From positions 978 through 6,460 of the forward strand of contig PQAQ01000206.1 in assembly GCA_003105305.1 (NCBI GenBank): a stretch of 5,483 nt of DNA. The letters run 5' to 3'. The notes below the pieces were generated by a model. The model saw only the letters and a program-made list of their open reading frames with translations, did no database searches and was not told the origin of the DNA. Position 1 is the first letter of the stretch, and each line of letters begins with the position of its first letter. Source of the stretch: Candidatus Methylomirabilota bacterium. GTDB lineage: Bacteria > Methylomirabilota > Methylomirabilia > Methylomirabilales > Methylomirabilaceae. The translations under genes were made by a program, and so were the position numbers. This document shows positions 1 to 5,483 of this stretch, piece after piece.

Positions 1-791
1 TGAGGCGTAATCTTCGGCCCCACACCGCTTTGATTCAGGCGGGTCAACACGATTCGAGCAACGCTCCGCTGGCTCAAGCGGCCGCCGCGACAGTTCAGAA
101 ACAACGCCGTCGACTCCGGATCGCCTCGCTTCGACCCCTGTATCAGCTCGCTCCGCCGATCAAGATAACGCCTCAGCGCGGCGATCGCCTTCGATCCCAC
201 CGGGACGATCCGCTCCTTGCTACCCTTTCCCCTTACCCGAACCAGGCCCTCTCGGAGATCGACGTCCCGCACATCCAATCCCGTCAATTCGCTCAACCGA
301 ATGCCCGAGGCATAAAACAGCTCAAGGATTGCCAGATCGCGAGCGCCAGGGGGATCCTGTTCGACGGGCGACGTCAGGAGCCGATCCGCCTCGTCCACCG
401 TCAGATAGGCCGGAAGCCGCTTTGGAAGCTTCGGAGTCGATACCAGCTTCGCCGGATTCGCAGTCACAATGCCTTCACGACACAGATAACGGAAGAACGA
501 TCGCAGCGTCGCCAGCTTCCGTGCAATGCTGCTTCGCGCGATCCCTCTCCTGTGCAGATCCGCCACAAACCCCCTGATGGCCAGCACGTCGACCTCAGCC
601 GGCCTGATCTCCTGGAGCAAGGTATCTCCTTGTTCGGCATCGCTCACTGCGACTTCCGATCGTGATGACCGACCGGCCCCGAGAAACATGCGGAACTGAT
701 ACAGGTCGATCGAATAATTTTTCAAAGTATGAAAGGAAGCCCCTCGCTCCGCCTGAAGATATAAGAGATACGCCTCAATCTGTTCTAGCAT
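1..791 (-). CDS. xerC: Tyrosine recombinase XerC (3' end cut by window edge)
   Basis: Site-specific tyrosine recombinase. The XerC family acts with XerD at chromosomal dif sites to resolve chromosome dimers before cell division. My translation of the minus strand from the ATG at 791-789 is open for 263 codons to the window edge. The N-terminal SAM-like core-binding domain covers about residues 1-105 (YLQAERGASFHTLKNYSIDL near 11-30, LATLRSFFRYLCREG at 93-107, TANPAK at 110-115). The catalytic domain starts near 126 (LPAYLTVDEADRLL) and shows ELFYASGIRLSEL with catalytic Arg165 and RGKGSKER with catalytic Lys189. This 24-residue spacing equals that of R148 and K172 in E. coli XerC. The sequence stops at KITP, just before the expected HxLRH motif, so the later His/Arg residues and the Tyr nucleophile are outside the window. 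The start is supported by a GGGAGAAG-like ribosome site about 8 nt upstream. A linker near 38-62 is longer than usual. The position after trmFO matches codV of Bacillus and favours XerC over XerD, though the sequence alone does not fully separate the two. Confidence 0.93.
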   Translation of the reverse strand, partial: MLEQIEAYLLYLQAERGASFHTLKNYSIDLYQFRMFLGAGRSSRSEVAVSDAEQGDTLLQEIRPAEVDVLAIRGFVADLHRRGIARSSIARKLATLRSFFRYLCREGIVTANPAKLVSTPKLPKRLPAYLTVDEADRLLTSPVEQDPPGARDLAILELFYASGIRLSELTGLDVRDVDLREGLVRVRGKGSKERIVPVGSKAIAALRRYLDRRSELIQGSKRGDPESTALFLNCRGGRLSQRSVARIVLTRLNQSGVGPKITP

Positions 792-821
792 CCGTCCACT
801 TCTCCCTCGCTTTTCTCCGGT

Positions 822-850
822 ACGATACGAGGAATAGCCCGAAAGATCAA
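822..850 (-). promoter_or_regulatory. Candidate sigma-70-type promoter for xerC
   Basis: On the minus strand, TTGATC (850-845) and TATCGT (827-822) are separated by exactly 17 nt. Each matches its consensus hexamer at 4 of 6 positions. A start near 815 would leave a leader of about 25 nt before the xerC ATG, containing its ribosome site. The rest of the 95-nt trmFO-xerC spacer (886-792) shows no clear terminator or other site. Matches of this quality occur by chance, so this is only a candidate; xerC may simply be read through from upstream. Confidence 0.25.
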
Positions 851-886
851 GGCCAAACGTTGTACTCCTGGAACCTGGGGGTGCCT

Positions 887-2218
887 TCAAGACAAATCAG
901 GTAGGGCGCGGAGGGCGCGGAGGGCGAGGGCTTGGCGTCGTTCGCGCTTGGCTCGGATCGGCTGATCCAGGGGCGGCAGCAGGCCGAAGTTGACATTCAT
1001 CGGCTGGAAGGCGCGGGCGTCCGCGAGGCAGATGTGACGGACAAGGGAGCCGAGGGCGGTCGTCGGCGGCAGCACGACCGGCGCCTCGCCGTACAGGAGT
1101 TTGACGGCGTTGACCCCGGCCAGCAGCCCGGTCCCGGCCGATTCCAGGTATCCTTCGACGCCGGTGAGTTGCCCGGCCAACAATATTCCCGGATCGCCCT
1201 TGAACTGCATCGTCTCCTGAAGCAGCGCCGGCGCCGCGATAAAGGTGTTGCGATGGATCGAGCCGTACCGGAGAAACTCGGCCTCGCCGAGACCGGGAAT
1301 CATCCGGAGAATTCGGCGCTGCTCGCCCCATGTCATCCGCGTCTGAAACCCCACCATGTTGTGCATAGTGCCCTCCCGGTTCTCCAACCGTAGCTGGACG
1401 ACGGCGTATGGCCGCCGTCCGGTCTTTGGATCGATCAGGCCCACCGGCTTCATCGGCCCAAACCGTAAGGCATCCTCGCCGCGGGCTGCGAGTACCTCTA
1501 TTGGAAGACACCGCTCGAAGTATTGCGCCTCTTCGAACGAGCGGATCGGCGCCAACTCCGCGGTCCTGATCGCTTCCCAACAACGCTGATACGTCTCTCG
1601 CGTAAGAGGACAGTTCAGATAGTCGTCCCCGCCCTTGTCGTAGCGAGAGGCGGCAAACGCGATGGACCGATCAATAGAATCGGCGGCAATAATCGGCGAG
1701 ATGGCGTCGTAGAAGTAGAGCAGATCGCGCGTCTCGACAGGGGGATCTGTTGAGGCCAGATAGTCCACAAATCGGTCGCGTAGAGCGTCGGCCAAACGGT
1801 CAGAGGTAAGCGGACCAGTCGCGATAATCACGGGCCTGTCCTCCGGAATCGCCTTGACCTCGTCTCGAACAATGGTAATCCGCGGGTGATGCGCAAGCCT
1901 GGCGGTCACGTCGGCCGCAAAGGCGTCACGATCAACGGCCAGCGCGGATCCGGCCGGGATAGCATGAGCCCTCGCGGCAGCCATGATCACCGACCCATAC
2001 GCGGTCAGCTCGCGTTTCAGCAGACCGTGGCAATCGTCCGGCGAATCCGACTTCAGCGAATTGCTGCAGACTAATTCCGCCATCCGATCGGTCTTATGGG
2101 CGGGCGTGACACTGACCGGCCGCATCTCGTAGAGGTGTACGCGGGCGCCTCGCTCGGCCGCCTGCCACGCGGCCTCACTGCCGGCCAGGCCACCGCCGAC
2201 TATGACGATCCCGGTCAC
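887..2218 (-). CDS. trmFO: Methylenetetrahydrofolate--tRNA-(uracil-5-)-methyltransferase TrmFO
   Basis: Flavoprotein that makes 5-methyluridine at position 54 of the tRNA T-loop, using 5,10-methylenetetrahydrofolate as carbon donor and reduced FAD; cytosolic. The 443-residue product has the usual family length. Visible signatures are the N-terminal FAD-binding [10 protein letters not shown] (residues 8-17) with YEMRP (30-34), [12 protein letters not shown] (47-58) with conserved Cys51, [12 protein letters not shown] (87-98), IATGPLTS (132-139), [10 protein letters not shown] (196-205), RCLPIE (236-241) with Cys237, MVGFQT (288-293), [17 protein letters not shown] (348-364) and [10 protein letters not shown] (408-417). 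Cys51 and Cys237 correspond by motif to the two functional cysteines described in Bacillus TrmFO. The start is a GTG whose first bases overlap the topA TGA stop (shared GTGA), with AAAGG seven nt upstream inside topA. This points to translational coupling. The C-terminus ends in a short Ala-Leu-Arg repeat encoded by a 9-nt tandem repeat. Assignment is firm. The family was once named Gid and confused with GidA/MnmG, but the length and motifs are those of TrmFO. Confidence 0.97.
   Translation of the reverse strand: MTGIVIVGGGLAGSEAAWQAAERGARVHLYEMRPVSVTPAHKTDRMAELVCSNSLKSDSPDDCHGLLKRELTAYGSVIMAAARAHAIPAGSALAVDRDAFAADVTARLAHHPRITIVRDEVKAIPEDRPVIIATGPLTSDRLADALRDRFVDYLASTDPPVETRDLLYFYDAISPIIAADSIDRSIAFAASRYDKGGDDYLNCPLTRETYQRCWEAIRTAELAPIRSFEEAQYFERCLPIEVLAARGEDALRFGPMKPVGLIDPKTGRRPYAVVQLRLENREGTMHNMVGFQTRMTWGEQRRILRMIPGLGEAEFLRYGSIHRNTFIAAPALLQETMQFKGDPGILLAGQLTGVEGYLESAGTGLLAGVNAVKLLYGEAPVVLPPTTALGSLVRHICLADARAFQPMNVNFGLLPPLDQPIRAKRERRQALALRALRALPDLS
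903..930 (+). repeat. 9-nt tandem repeat with plus-strand G-quadruplex motif
   Basis: Three 9-nt units occur in tandem on the plus strand: AGGGCGCGG (903-911), an exact copy (912-920) and AGGGCGAGG (921-929). They lie inside the 3' end of trmFO and encode its Ala-Leu-Arg repeat (about residues 433-439) on the other strand. GGG tracts at 904-906, 913-915, 922-924 and 928-930 with loops of 6, 6 and 3 nt satisfy the usual G3N1-7 quadruplex rule on the trmFO template strand. Confidence 0.7.
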
Positions 2219-4692
2219 GCCTTCGCCTTTGCTGCGGCATCGGCCTCCCGCACGTACGTACAGCCTTCAGCCGCACAACGGATCGAGGTTCCGCCGCCTT
2301 TCAGCCGCTTCTCTACCAGGAAGGCGGCCCCGCATTGTGGACAGGCCTCCTGGATCGGACGATCCCAGATGGCATAGGCACACTTCGGATAGCCGGTGCA
2401 CCCGTAGAAGACCCGGCCCCGTTTGGTGCGTCGCTCTGAAAGCGGGCTGCCGCATTGCGGGCACTTCACGCCGATCGGGATCGGCTTCAGATGCTTGCAG
2501 GCAGGATAGGTGGAGCAGGATAGGAAGCGGCCGTAGCGTCCCTCTCGCAACACCATCGGACTGCCGCACTTGTCGCAGATCTCGTCGGTCGGCTGCGGCG
2601 CCGGCCGCGCGCTTGCCGCCTCCGCTGCCGAGAGCTTGCGGATCGTCTTACAGTCAGGGTATCCGGAGCAACCCAGGAACGGTCCGAACCGGCCGCGTTT
2701 CATCACCATGGGCCGTCCGCAGTTCTCGCAAGGCGCCGCTTCAGCCTCTGCAGGCGCACTCACATCCTCGTCCGTCGCGTGCTCACCTTTCAGTTCGGCC
2801 GTCAACTCTCGCGTGCCCTTGCACTCCGGGTAGTTGGTGCAGGCCAGGAAACGGCCGAACCGGCCCCAGCGGATCACCATTCGACTGCCGCACCGCTCGC
2901 AGACCTCATCGGTCTTCTCCTCCATCGCCTTGATATTTCGCATCCCGACGGCAGCCTCTCTCACCCACTGAGAAAACGGCTGATAAAAGCGGCGCATCTC
3001 CTCAAGCCAGTTCTTCTGCCCCTCCCCGATTTCGTCGAGGGTGGTCTCCATTCTGGCGGTGAATTCGTAGTCCATCACGCGAGGGAAGCTTTCCACCAAC
3101 AGATCGACGACAATCCCGCCCAACTCCGTCGGTCGGAATTTACCCTGGGTCTTCACCACATAGTCACGGTTCTGGATCACACCCAGAATGGAGGCATAGG
3201 TGCTGGGGCGCCCGATCCCCCGCTCCTCCAGGTCCTTGACCAGCGTCGCCTCGGTATAGCGTGGCGGCGGCTGTGTAAAGTGCTGGGCCGGGGTCACATC
3301 AAGTAACCGCAACTGCTGTCCGACCTCGAGAGGGGGGAGCGCCAACTCGGCCTCTTCCTCGACGGCCGTTCCCTCAGCCGTTTCGTCCTTGGCCTCCGCC
3401 GGCTTGGTCTCTACCACTTCATCCTTCCCTTCGATATACACCTGCATGAAACCGGCGAACCGCTGGTGCCGGCCGCTGGCCCGGAGCGTAAAACGCCCGC
3501 CCTGGATCGTCACCGTCGTGACGTCATAGACGGCCGGCGGCATCTGGGACGCCACGAATCGGCTCCAGATCAGGGTATAGAGGGCCAATTGATCCTTCGT
3601 GAGAAATTGCCGAAGCGATGTCGGGTCCCGATAGACCGAGGTGGGGCGGATCGCCTCATGCGCCTCCTGGGCGCCACGGCCGCTCCGATAGGCGGGTGGT
3701 CGATTCGGCACAAACGTCTGTCCGAACCGCTCGGCAATATAGCGAGCCGCTTCCGCCTGCGCATCCTGCGAGACGCGGACTGAGTCGGTCCGCATGTAGG
3801 TGATCAGTCCGACGGCGCCCTCGTCGCCGATCTCGATTCCCTCATACAGTTGCTGAGCGATCTGCATCGTCCGCCTGGCCGTCAAGCGAAGCTTTCGAAC
3901 GGCTTCCTGCTGCAGCTTGCTGGTCGTAAACGGCGGCACCGGATTGCGGCGCTTTTCCTTTTTGGTCAGGTCGGTGATCCGGAACTCCTGTCGGCGAAGC
4001 TCCTCGACGACCCGGTCGGTCTGGGCCTGATCCGGCAAGTTCACCCGTTCGCCGTCAATCCTGTACAATCCCGCCGTAAATGGCGGGGGCGTTCGCCCTT
4101 CCAACGCCACATCAACCGACCAGTACTCGGTCTTGACAAATGCCTTGATCTCCCGTTCCCGATCCACGATCAGACGCAACGCAACCGACTGAACCCGTCC
4201 GGCAGACAACCCCCGCTTGACCTTGTCCCACAGGAGCGGACTGATCTGGTAGCCGACCAGACGGTCCAGAATCCGTCGGGCCTGCTGGGCATCAACCAGA
4301 CGCTGGTCTATGGCAGACGGGTGGTTGAATGCCTCCCGCACGGCGCGCTGCGTGATCTCGTTGAAGGTCACGCGATGCACCGGTTTCTTGGCGGCGCCAA
4401 GTTCGTGCAGGAGGTGCCAGCAGATGGCCTCTCCCTCGCGATCCGGATCGGCCGCCAGATAAATCGCGTCGGCGCTCTTGGCCGCCTTCTTCAATGCCGA
4501 CACAACCTTCTCTCGTCCCGCGATGATCTCGTATTGCGGGGCGAAATCGTGCGCGACGTCGATGCTCAGCGACTTGGCGGGCAGATCGCGAACATGACCC
4601 ATCGAGGCGGCCACAACGAACTCTTTCCCGAGATATTTTCCGATCGTCCTGGCCTTCGCAGGCGACTCGACAACTACCAATGACTTTGGCAC
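2215..4692 (-). CDS. topA: DNA topoisomerase I (type IA), five zinc ribbons
   Basis: Type IA topoisomerase that relaxes negative supercoils by cutting and passing one DNA strand, needing Mg2+. Numbered from the GTG at 4692-4690, the protein has 825 residues. The Toprim domain (about 2-120) shows VVVESPAKA with Glu9 and the metal-binding DPDREGE with Asp82, Asp84 and Glu86. [15 protein letters not shown] (134-148), [13 protein letters not shown] (162-174), [12 protein letters not shown] (253-264) and [14 protein letters not shown] (295-308) follow; Tyr299 is the catalytic nucleophile. HEAIRPT (345-351) and [11 protein letters not shown] (490-500) complete the core. Residues about 421-450 form a Glu-rich insertion. 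The tail holds five tetracysteine ribbons: C598/601/618/624, C655/658/675/681, C706/709/726/732, C744/747/765/771 and C784/787/806/811. The frame is also open upstream to a TTG at 4746, which would add 18 residues unlike the family. I prefer the GTG because the protein then begins [13 protein letters not shown], as topoisomerases usually do, and GGGAGG stands 11 nt upstream. The gene follows dprA and overlaps trmFO by four bases. Confidence 0.97.
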   Translation of the reverse strand: MPKSLVVVESPAKARTIGKYLGKEFVVAASMGHVRDLPAKSLSIDVAHDFAPQYEIIAGREKVVSALKKAAKSADAIYLAADPDREGEAICWHLLHELGAAKKPVHRVTFNEITQRAVREAFNHPSAIDQRLVDAQQARRILDRLVGYQISPLLWDKVKRGLSAGRVQSVALRLIVDREREIKAFVKTEYWSVDVALEGRTPPPFTAGLYRIDGERVNLPDQAQTDRVVEELRRQEFRITDLTKKEKRRNPVPPFTTSKLQQEAVRKLRLTARRTMQIAQQLYEGIEIGDEGAVGLITYMRTDSVRVSQDAQAEAARYIAERFGQTFVPNRPPAYRSGRGAQEAHEAIRPTSVYRDPTSLRQFLTKDQLALYTLIWSRFVASQMPPAVYDVTTVTIQGGRFTLRASGRHQRFAGFMQVYIEGKDEVVETKPAEAKDETAEGTAVEEEAELALPPLEVGQQLRLLDVTPAQHFTQPPPRYTEATLVKDLEERGIGRPSTYASILGVIQNRDYVVKTQGKFRPTELGGIVVDLLVESFPRVMDYEFTARMETTLDEIGEGQKNWLEEMRRFYQPFSQWVREAAVGMRNIKAMEEKTDEVCERCGSRMVIRWGRFGRFLACTNYPECKGTRELTAELKGEHATDEDVSAPAEAEAAPCENCGRPMVMKRGRFGPFLGCSGYPDCKTIRKLSAAEAASARPAPQPTDEICDKCGSPMVLREGRYGRFLSCSTYPACKHLKPIPIGVKCPQCGSPLSERRTKRGRVFYGCTGYPKCAYAIWDRPIQEACPQCGAAFLVEKRLKGGGTSIRCAAEGCTYVREADAAAKAKA

Positions 4693-4703
4693 GCTCTTCG
4701 ATT

Positions 4704-4709
4704 CCTCCC
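4704..4709 (-). promoter_or_regulatory. Shine-Dalgarno of topA
   Basis: GGGAGG on the minus strand, 11 nt upstream of the GTG at 4692-4690. The spacing is slightly long but the match is strong, and it decides the start in favour of GTG-4692. The competing TTG at 4746 has a weaker-placed AGAGG about six nt upstream (4757-4753), so it cannot be wholly excluded. Confidence 0.6.
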
Positions 4710-4723
4710 TCTCAAGACAGGGA
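4706..4723 (-). promoter_or_regulatory. Potential hairpin covering the topA Shine-Dalgarno
   Basis: In the transcript TCCCT (4723-4719) is complementary to AGGGA (4710-4706), with an 8-nt loop. A further T-G wobble (4724 with 4705) can extend the stem to six pairs. The 3' strand of this stem is the Shine-Dalgarno itself, so the hairpin would hide it. The stem is short and complementarity of five bases is common in such sequence, so the structure is seen but its role is inferred. Confidence 0.35.
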
Positions 4724-4736
4724 ATAGGGTCGAGGG
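4718..4736. repeat. Inverted-repeat arm proximal to topA
   Basis: This 19-nt arm matches the distal arm at 4791-4809 as an inverted repeat. Plus-strand CAGGGAATAGGGTCGAGGG here pairs with minus-strand CAGGGTATAGGGTTTAGGG read across the gap. In RNA, 16 Watson-Crick pairs, one G-U pair and two mismatches form over 19 positions, closing a 54-nt loop. The same arm can instead pair with the nearer repeat copy at 4769-4786, closing a 32-nt loop. No T-tract follows, so it does not look like an intrinsic terminator. Confidence 0.65.
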
Positions 4737-4768
4737 TAGAGTTCAAAACCTACCTCTGAGCTTTCTTA

Positions 4769-4807
4769 CCCTAAACCCTACACCCTAGCCCCCTAAACCC
4801 TATACCC
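4769..4807 (-). other. Potential G-quadruplex on the coding strand upstream of topA
   Basis: Six G-tracts lie on the minus (mRNA-sense) strand at 4807-4805, 4800-4798, 4793-4789 (five G), 4785-4783, 4778-4776 and 4771-4769. The loops between them are TATA, TTTA, CTA, TGTA and TTTA. This clearly satisfies the G3N1-7 rule and allows several alternative four-tract folds, in DNA or in the transcript. The dprA TAG stop (4802-4800) lies between and within the first two tracts. Folding and function are inferred; the pattern itself is plain in the sequence. Confidence 0.75.
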
Positions 4808-4808
4808 T
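4769..4808. repeat. Imperfect 22-nt direct repeat in the dprA-topA spacer
   Basis: Plus-strand CCCTAAACCCTACACCCT (4769-4786) recurs as CCCTAAACCCTATACCCT (4791-4808), identical at 17 of 18 positions and separated by AGCC, giving a 22-nt period. Each unit is itself built of CCCTAAA/CCCTAYA heptamer-like blocks. The second copy runs into the last codons and stop of dprA. I saw no further copy of the unit elsewhere in the window. Confidence 0.85.
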
Positions 4809-5483
4809 GCCCTTTGCCGGTCGAATCCGTTTTGCAAAACTCTTGCCGGGCAACTCTTCAATCATACCCTTGAGCATCAGCGATAACAATAGTGAGGCCA
4901 TCTGCCCCGCTGGAAGCCGGGTCTGGTCGATCAGATCGTCAATCTGCATCGGTCCGGCCTCCAGGGTGTCAACAATCAGCGTTTCTTCCGGCTCGAGCGG
5001 GCTCCTCACAGCGGCCAGATCCAGCCCGATCTGTGCCGGGACAGCTACCTGCGGTTCGATCTCCTCCCAGATGTCCTCCCACCCTTCGGTCAGCTTCGCG
5101 CCCGCCTTGATAAGCTGATGGCACCCCTGACTGAGGCGGGATGTCACCTGTCCGGGAACCGCAAAGACGTCGCGTCCCTGCTCGAGCGCGTCATTCGCCG
5201 TAATCAACGCCCCGCTCTCAAGTCCGGCTTCCACCACGACCACGCCGCGCGCCAGGCCGCTGATAATTCGGTTGCGTCGCGGAAAGTGGTTCGGCTTGGG
5301 CGGCGTAAAGATGGAAAACTCGCTGAGCAGGGCGCCCTGCGCGGCAATCTGATCGGCAAGCTCTCCGTGCTCAGGAGGATAGGTTACCCCCAATCCGCAT
5401 CCCAACACGGCGATAGTCCGACCGCCCGCGCGCAGCGCCCCTCGATGCGCCGCCGCATCGATCCCGCGGGCCATGCCGCTCAC
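4800..5483 (-). CDS. dprA: DNA-processing protein DprA/Smf (5' end cut by window edge)
   Basis: DprA loads RecA on incoming single-stranded DNA during natural transformation and protects it; many non-competent bacteria also keep the gene. The 227 visible codons are open to the right edge. They begin inside the family motif SGMARGIDAAAHRGAL (2-17), so the GTG at the edge is internal and not the true start; the N-terminal part is missing. The Rossmann-like core continues with TIAVLGCGLGVTYPPEH (23-39), ALLSEF (51-56), HFPRRNRIISGLA (66-78), VVVEAGLESGALITANDALEQGRDVFAVPG (82-111) and SQGCHQLIKAGA (118-129). After a variable linker, residues about 160-215 (PEETLIVDTLEAGPMQIDDLI through MLKGMIEELPGKSFAKR) form the winged-helix domain found in many DprA proteins. 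The TAG stop lies in the G-rich repeat leading to topA. The dprA-topA pairing is a widespread gene order. No frameshift or missing core residue is seen in the visible part. Confidence 0.95.
   Translation of the reverse strand: MSGMARGIDAAAHRGALRAGGRTIAVLGCGLGVTYPPEHGELADQIAAQGALLSEFSIFTPPKPNHFPRRNRIISGLARGVVVVEAGLESGALITANDALEQGRDVFAVPGQVTSRLSQGCHQLIKAGAKLTEGWEDIWEEIEPQVAVPAQIGLDLAAVRSPLEPEETLIVDTLEAGPMQIDDLIDQTRLPAGQMASLLLSLMLKGMIEELPGKSFAKRIRPAKGRV

Noticed and set aside
30..665. 211-codon plus-strand open frame
   Set aside because: It lies antisense to xerC, whose minus-strand translation shows clear family motifs. The plus-strand product is Arg/Pro/Gln-rich with no recognisable domain.
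858..888. Hairpin around CCCCCAGGTTCCAGGAG after trmFO
   Set aside because: CCAGG is repeated directly rather than inverted, the possible stem is very short, and no T-run follows.
662..904. Plus-strand frame spanning the xerC-trmFO spacer
   Set aside because: It overlaps the N-terminus of xerC and the end of trmFO on the other strand, and has no convincing ribosome site or domain.
897..1583. 228-codon minus-strand frame inside trmFO
   Set aside because: It is in another frame of the firmly assigned trmFO, with an Arg/Gly-rich shadow composition.
2202..2933. 243-codon plus-strand open frame
   Set aside because: It is antisense to the zinc-ribbon tail of topA; the product is Arg/Ser/Pro-rich, typical of a shadow frame.
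3850..4683. 277-codon plus-strand open frame
   Set aside because: It is antisense to the Toprim and core domains of topA. The long open frame is explained by GC-rich codon structure; the product shows no motif.
4718..4746. Promoter with TTGAAC (4746-4741) as -35 box for topA
   Set aside because: At 17-nt spacing the -10 position reads TCCCTG, and nearby spacings give no better match.
4718..4809. Intrinsic terminator for dprA
   Set aside because: The inverted arms are far apart (54-nt loop) and no T-tract follows the stem, so it does not have terminator form.

Overview
The window is a stretch of bacterial core genome, GC-rich by eye, with four genes all on the minus strand. In transcription order they are dprA (5' end cut by the right edge), topA, trmFO and xerC (3' end cut by the left edge, just before the HxLRH catalytic motif). 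This is the order known from Bacillus subtilis and other bacteria (smf/dprA, topA, gid/trmFO, codV/xerC, then hslV/clpQ and hslU/clpY), so hslVU may lie beyond the left edge. The GC-rich codon use and the folate-dependent TrmFO do not suggest an enterobacterium or a low-GC Firmicute. A GC-rich lineage such as NC10/Methylomirabilota, Nitrospirota or a deltaproteobacterial relative would fit, but the phylum cannot be settled by reading alone.

Layout from right to left: 5483-4800 is the C-terminal two thirds or so of DprA (Rossmann core plus winged helix). 4799-4693 is a structured spacer before topA. 4692-2215 is DNA topoisomerase I with five C-terminal tetracysteine zinc ribbons. 2218-887 is TrmFO, whose GTG start overlaps the topA stop. 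886-792 is a 95-nt spacer with a weak candidate promoter. 791-1 is the tyrosine recombinase XerC. No RNA gene, insertion sequence or CRISPR array was seen, and no gene-free stretch exceeds 300 bases.

The genes serve DNA uptake and recombination (DprA), supercoiling control (TopA), tRNA m5U54 formation (TrmFO) and chromosome-dimer resolution (XerC). Same-strand packing and the topA/trmFO overlap suggest at least partial co-transcription.

The most unusual part is the dprA-topA junction. Its coding strand carries six GGG tracts with 3-4-nt loops, built from two copies of an 18-nt unit, which makes a telomere-like potential G-quadruplex that includes the dprA stop codon. A second sequence just upstream of the topA Shine-Dalgarno can pair either with these G-tracts or with the Shine-Dalgarno itself. 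This suggests, as an untested inference, a structural switch controlling topA.
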